DNA of 7,888 nucleotides from positions 1 to 7,888 of the forward strand of contig CAUJEQ010000098.1 of NCBI GenBank assembly GCA_963169135.1. Reading direction: 5' to 3'. A program made the position numbers and the translations under genes. Of this stretch, positions 5,223-7,888 are shown one piece after another. This DNA comes from Chloroflexota bacterium (GTDB lineage: Bacteria > Chloroflexota > Dehalococcoidia > Tepidiformales > Tepidiformaceae). The notes below the pieces were generated by a model, which saw only the letters and a program-made list of their open reading frames with translations, made no database searches and was not told the DNA's origin. The first letter of the stretch is position 1. Each line of letters begins with the position of its first letter.

Positions 5223-6095
5223 ATGACAACGGCAATCGAGGGCACCGACCTGCAACACCGGTACGCGTATGTCAACGGCATCCGCATGCACTACGTGGAG
5301 GCGGGAGCGGGCGAGCTCGTGGTGCTCCTCCACGGCTTCCCTGAGTTCTGGTACTCGTGGCGCCACCAGATCCGGGCTCTCGCGACTCACTGCCGCGTCA
5401 TCGCGCCCGACCTGCGCGGGTACAACGAGACGGAAAACGCCGCACCGTACGATATCGAAACCCTCCAGGAGGACGTCATCGCGCTCATCCGGAACGCCGG
5501 CGAGGAGAGTGCCCACATCGTGGGCCACGATTGGGGTGGGGCGGTCGCATGGATGCTCGCGATCCAGCACCCGGAACGCGTGCGGTCGCTGGTGGTCTGT
5601 AACCTGCCCCATCCGGAGGTGTTCCAGCGCGCGGTGAGACGCCCCCGTCAGCTGCTGCGCAGCTGGTACATGGGCTTCTTTCAGCTGCCCTGGCTGCCCG
5701 AGAGAGCACTCGCGGCGGGCCGCTACCACCGCCTGGCCCGGAAGATGATCCGCGAGTGCCGGGCGGGCACCTTCACCCGTGAAGACGTAAACGCGTACCT
5801 GGAAGCATGGCGGCGGCAGGGGCTCGGTGGAGGCATCAACTGGTACCGGGCACTGGCGCGGCGGCGCCCACAGCTGCCCAAGCCCGTGCCGCTCGTCGTC
5901 GCGCCAACAACCCTGATCTGGGGCGACCGCGACGCCTACCTGGGCAAGGAACTCACCGAAGGCACGGAGCGGCACGTCGCCGACCTAACGGTGCACCACC
6001 TGCCGGGCGTCTCGCACTGGGTTCAGCAGGAAGCGCCGGTGGAGGTGAACACCTACCTACTCCAACATCTCGAACGGGTGCGCGCGCTTGCCTGA
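5223..6095 (+). CDS. Alpha/beta hydrolase, epoxide-hydrolase type
   Basis: A 290-aa alpha/beta-hydrolase with the full set of epoxide hydrolase marks. H-G-F-P-E at 37-41 is the oxyanion-hole motif, followed by W-Y-S-W-R. G-H-D-W-G-G (101-106) has Asp103 as the nucleophile, where esterases have Ser. Cap-domain Tyr149 and Tyr208 (in N-W-Y-R) would activate the epoxide, Asp237 (in W-G-D-R-D) is the acid and His265 (in G-V-S-H-W) the base. The expected reaction is hydrolysis of an epoxide to a vicinal diol through a covalent ester. The two cap tyrosines favour this over a haloalkane or fluoroacetate dehalogenase, which share the Asp nucleophile. The substrate is not evident. There is no signal peptide, so it is cytosolic. 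ATG 5223 is preceded by GAGG at 5214-5217; longer in-frame versions would start inside cdsA and are rejected. It begins 34 nt after cdsA and overlaps the next gene by 8 nt. Confidence 0.9.
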   Translation: MTTAIEGTDLQHRYAYVNGIRMHYVEAGAGELVVLLHGFPEFWYSWRHQIRALATHCRVIAPDLRGYNETENAAPYDIETLQEDVIALIRNAGEESAHIVGHDWGGAVAWMLAIQHPERVRSLVVCNLPHPEVFQRAVRRPRQLLRSWYMGFFQLPWLPERALAAGRYHRLARKMIRECRAGTFTREDVNAYLEAWRRQGLGGGINWYRALARRRPQLPKPVPLVVAPTTLIWGDRDAYLGKELTEGTERHVADLTVHHLPGVSHWVQQEAPVEVNTYLLQHLERVRALA

Positions 6096-6915
6096 CCCGA
6101 CCGACGCCAACCTGGACGCGATAGTCTTCCAAGCGGAAGAGACTCCGTTGCTTCTGCGAAAGAAGGTAGTCGGGGGGATCGTCGTTGCGTTCCTGTTCAC
6201 GGCGGTCCTGTACGTCGTCACCACCGAATACTTCGGGCTCTCCTACAAGATCGACGCGGAACCGTTCCAGGAGTGGGTGGAGGAGCGAGGGGTGCTGGCG
6301 CCGATCGTGTTCATCCTGGTGATGGCGCTCTCCGTCCTGTTCGCGCCCGTGCCGAATGCGCCCATCTACATCGCGGCGGGGATCGTCTGGGGACCCGTCC
6401 TGGGCACCGCCTATTGTATGGCGGGCCTGACGCTCGGTTCGGCGCTGGCGTTCTGGATTGCCCGCAGGGTGGGCCGGAAGCATCTCCCCAGGCTCATCGG
6501 TCACAAACTGGCGAACCGGCTCGACACGCTGGTCGAGGACATGGGCGGCCGGGTCGTGTTCTGGTCCCGCATGATCCCGGCGGTCAACTTCGACTGGGTG
6601 AGCTTCGTTGCGGGGATGACCGCCGTCCCATTCCGCGTGTTCATCGTCTACAGCTTCCTCGGGATGCTGTTCCCCACCGGGCTGACGGTGGTGGCTGGCG
6701 ATGGGTTGGGACGCGACCCACGGATCACTCTGGTGGCCGGTGGCGTCTGGGTAGGCGTCATCCTGGTCAGCGCGGCGTACTTCTGGGCCCGGCGCAAGCA
6801 CATCATGGGCGACGGCGGGCACACTCCGAAACCGGGGGCAAGCATCCCGGTCGAATCGGGGACAACCTCAGCGGCGGTAGGGGAACGGCCTATCTCCGGC
6901 ACCGATGAGGCGTAG
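6088..6915 (+). CDS. VTT-domain (TVP38/TMEM64, DedA-like) membrane protein
   Basis: A 275-aa integral membrane protein. It has a cytosolic N-terminus, a first helix at about 28-46, then a VTT core: helix 71-87 running into F-A-P-V-P-N-A-P (85-92), the G-x-x-x-G-P-V-L-G-T segment (98-107), helix 108-125 with G-S-A-L-A-F-W-I-A-R, the F-W-S-R-M-I-P block (158-164) and P-F-R-V-F-I-V-Y-S-F-L-G (181-192). A last helix (about 213-233) leads to a polar 40-residue tail. Family members are linked to lipid-carrier or phospholipid movement across the membrane; the function of this one is unknown. Since it lies just after uppS and cdsA, a role in lipid or undecaprenyl-phosphate recycling is a reasonable inference. 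The start is TTG 6088, overlapping the hydrolase stop by 8 nt, so the two are probably coupled. TTG 6148 would shorten it and still keep the first helix. Confidence 0.85.
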   Translation: MPDPTDANLDAIVFQAEETPLLLRKKVVGGIVVAFLFTAVLYVVTTEYFGLSYKIDAEPFQEWVEERGVLAPIVFILVMALSVLFAPVPNAPIYIAAGIVWGPVLGTAYCMAGLTLGSALAFWIARRVGRKHLPRLIGHKLANRLDTLVEDMGGRVVFWSRMIPAVNFDWVSFVAGMTAVPFRVFIVYSFLGMLFPTGLTVVAGDGLGRDPRITLVAGGVWVGVILVSAAYFWARRKHIMGDGGHTPKPGASIPVESGTTSAAVGERPISGTDEA

Positions 6916-6948
6916 GACAATCCCGCCAACACGCACGGCGGTCCTCTC

Positions 6949-7467
6949 ATGGTGGTCACCCGGTTTCCTTCGCACCTCAGACTCATTGGCGCAGGCCAGC
7001 CACTCATCACGACCGCGGCAGAGCCCACCCGGATTCATCCCGAGCTGCTGCCGGATGCGGACCGCGACCACCTGACGGGCACAGCCACCCGCGCAGCGTT
7101 GCTTGCCCGGCTGGAGATGGTCGGCAGCCTGGCGCCGTCCATGCCTTTATCGTTCCTCGCGGTGCACGTCGAAGCCGATGAACTGAATGCGCCGATGCTC
7201 CGGGCCGTTGCGGCGCGCCTCCGCGAACTCACGCGGCCGACGGATGCGGTGGGGCGGCTCGATGACGCCACCTTCGGCATCGTGCTCCAGGGGACCGGCG
7301 TCACGGCCGCGGGCGCTGTCGCCGCGCGGCTGGTGCACCACCTGAACCGGCTGCCGGGCGCGCCCCGTGAGTTTTCGGTGACCGTCTCGGCGGCAACGGG
7401 TACGGGACTCAACGGCGCGACCCTGCCCGAAGCCGCAATGGAGACGTTCGCGGCCGGCTGCTGCTAA
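6949..7467 (+). CDS. Small protein with degenerate GGDEF domain
   Basis: A 172-aa protein related to diguanylate cyclase domains but almost certainly inactive. Seen: D-R-D-H-L-T-G-T-A-T-R-A-A-L (38-51), equivalent to the D-x-L-T-G-L-x-N-R-x-x-L entry motif of GGDEF domains, then a beta strand F-L-A-V-H-V-E and R-L-D-D-A-T-F-G-I-V-L (103-113) in the position of R-x-G-G-D-E-F-x-x-L. Thus G-G-D-E-F reads D-D-A-T-F. The first metal Asp and the F-K-x-I-N-D-x-x-G-H substrate loop are also missing, and the domain is shortened there. No sensor or membrane domain precedes it; the 35 N-terminal residues are unremarkable. It may bind a nucleotide or a partner instead of making c-di-GMP. ATG 6949 lacks a clear SD, and GTG 6952 is an alternative. 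It follows the VTT gene by 33 nt. Confidence 0.7.
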   Translation: MVVTRFPSHLRLIGAGQPLITTAAEPTRIHPELLPDADRDHLTGTATRAALLARLEMVGSLAPSMPLSFLAVHVEADELNAPMLRAVAARLRELTRPTDAVGRLDDATFGIVLQGTGVTAAGAVAARLVHHLNRLPGAPREFSVTVSAATGTGLNGATLPEAAMETFAAGCC

Positions 7468-7888
7468 CCGGCGACCGTCACCGAGAGGTCCGCGCCCTCC
7501 ACGAGGTCCACCACCACGGCCACTTCCTTGCAGTTGGTGAAGAACGGGCAGCGCACGCACTCGTTCCAGACTTTCTGGGGAAACTCCATCACGTTCGCCA
7601 GGCGGAAGCCGACTTTTTCGAAGAAGCCGGGCCGGTAGGTCAGGGCGAACACGCGCTCGAGCCCAAACGCGCGGGCGTCATCGACACAGGCCGCGACGAT
7701 TGCGGCGCCGACGCCCTTGCCCTGCACGTCCTCGGAGACCGCCAGGGAACGGACCTCGGCGAGGTCGGAGCCCATGATGTGGAGAGAGCCGCAACCAACG
7801 ATCTTGCCGTCGAAGCGGGCGACCTTGAAGTCGCGGATGGCTTCGAAGATCTCGCCGATGGGGCGGTGGAGCATGTCGCCGCGGTCGG
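7464..7888 (-). CDS. GNAT N-acetyltransferase, ArgA-like short type, 5' end outside window
   Basis: The frame is open to the right edge. An in-frame ATG at 7874 is probably internal, because the residues before and after it (D-R-G-D-M-L-H-R-P) read as a continuous protein. Seen: a strand E-V-R-S-L-A-V followed by the acetyl-CoA pyrophosphate loop V-Q-G-K-G-V-G, then F-F-E-K-V-G-F as in many GNAT enzymes. The C-terminal part has K-V-W-N-E-C-V-R-C-P-F-F-T-N-C, that is C-x2-C-x5-C. This layout resembles stand-alone N-acetylglutamate synthase-type acetyltransferases of the short ArgA group, which acetylate glutamate at the start of arginine synthesis. The substrate assignment is by resemblance only, as no arg genes are visible here. 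It is convergent with the GGDEF-like gene, and the two stop codons overlap by three bases. Confidence 0.82.
   Translation of the reverse strand, partial: DRGDMLHRPIGEIFEAIRDFKVARFDGKIVGCGSLHIMGSDLAEVRSLAVSEDVQGKGVGAAIVAACVDDARAFGLERVFALTYRPGFFEKVGFRLANVMEFPQKVWNECVRCPFFTNCKEVAVVVDLVEGADLSVTVAG

Noticed and set aside
4183..5226. A 347-codon + strand frame overlapping uppS and cdsA
   Set aside because: Arg/Gly-rich shadow frame; cdsA has its full signature in another frame.
4956..5975. A 339-codon - strand frame opposite cdsA and the hydrolase
   Set aside because: Antisense shadow; the + strand hydrolase has a complete catalytic set.

Overview
The window is GC-rich bacterial DNA carrying a translation and cell-envelope gene cluster: rpsB, tsf, pyrH, frr, uppS and cdsA, all on the + strand from about 815 to 5188. 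The likely source is Chloroflexota, probably near the Dehalococcoidia/Tepidiformia. This is inferred from the unusually short single-core EF-Ts (168 aa), the S2 N-terminus (a V-T-P-V-S lead-in before the M-K-Q-L-L-E-A-G core) and codon usage. It is not proven by any marker search.

Layout. Positions 1-434 (- strand) hold the 5' part of a class I biotin protein ligase without an N-terminal HTH; it runs off the left edge. Positions 435-814 are the divergent control region between birA and rpsB. The - strand half holds a compact unit: a TTGACA promoter, a perfect long Shine-Dalgarno, a 19-codon ORF, several hairpins with competing pairing options, and an intrinsic terminator 19 nt before the birA start. 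It looks like a leader-peptide attenuator, or a free-standing micro-ORF transcript. The + strand half carries an extended -10 promoter candidate and the rpsB ribosome-binding site, which points to a CTG start codon for S2.

Positions 815-5188 are the tightly packed rpsB-tsf-pyrH-frr-uppS-cdsA cluster: ribosomal protein S2, EF-Ts, UMP kinase, ribosome recycling factor, undecaprenyl-diphosphate synthase and CDP-diglyceride synthase. These link ribosome function to the lipid precursors of wall and membrane. dxr and rseP, which often follow cdsA, are absent here. Instead there is an epoxide-hydrolase-type alpha/beta hydrolase (5223-6095), overlapped by a VTT/DedA-type membrane protein (6088-6915), then a small protein with a degenerate GGDEF domain (6949-7467). 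On the - strand, a GNAT acetyltransferase of the ArgA-like short type enters from the right edge (7464-7888); its stop codon overlaps that of the GGDEF gene.

The conserved genes are ordinary. The part most worth a second look is 453-655 on the - strand, followed by the non-canonical rpsB start.
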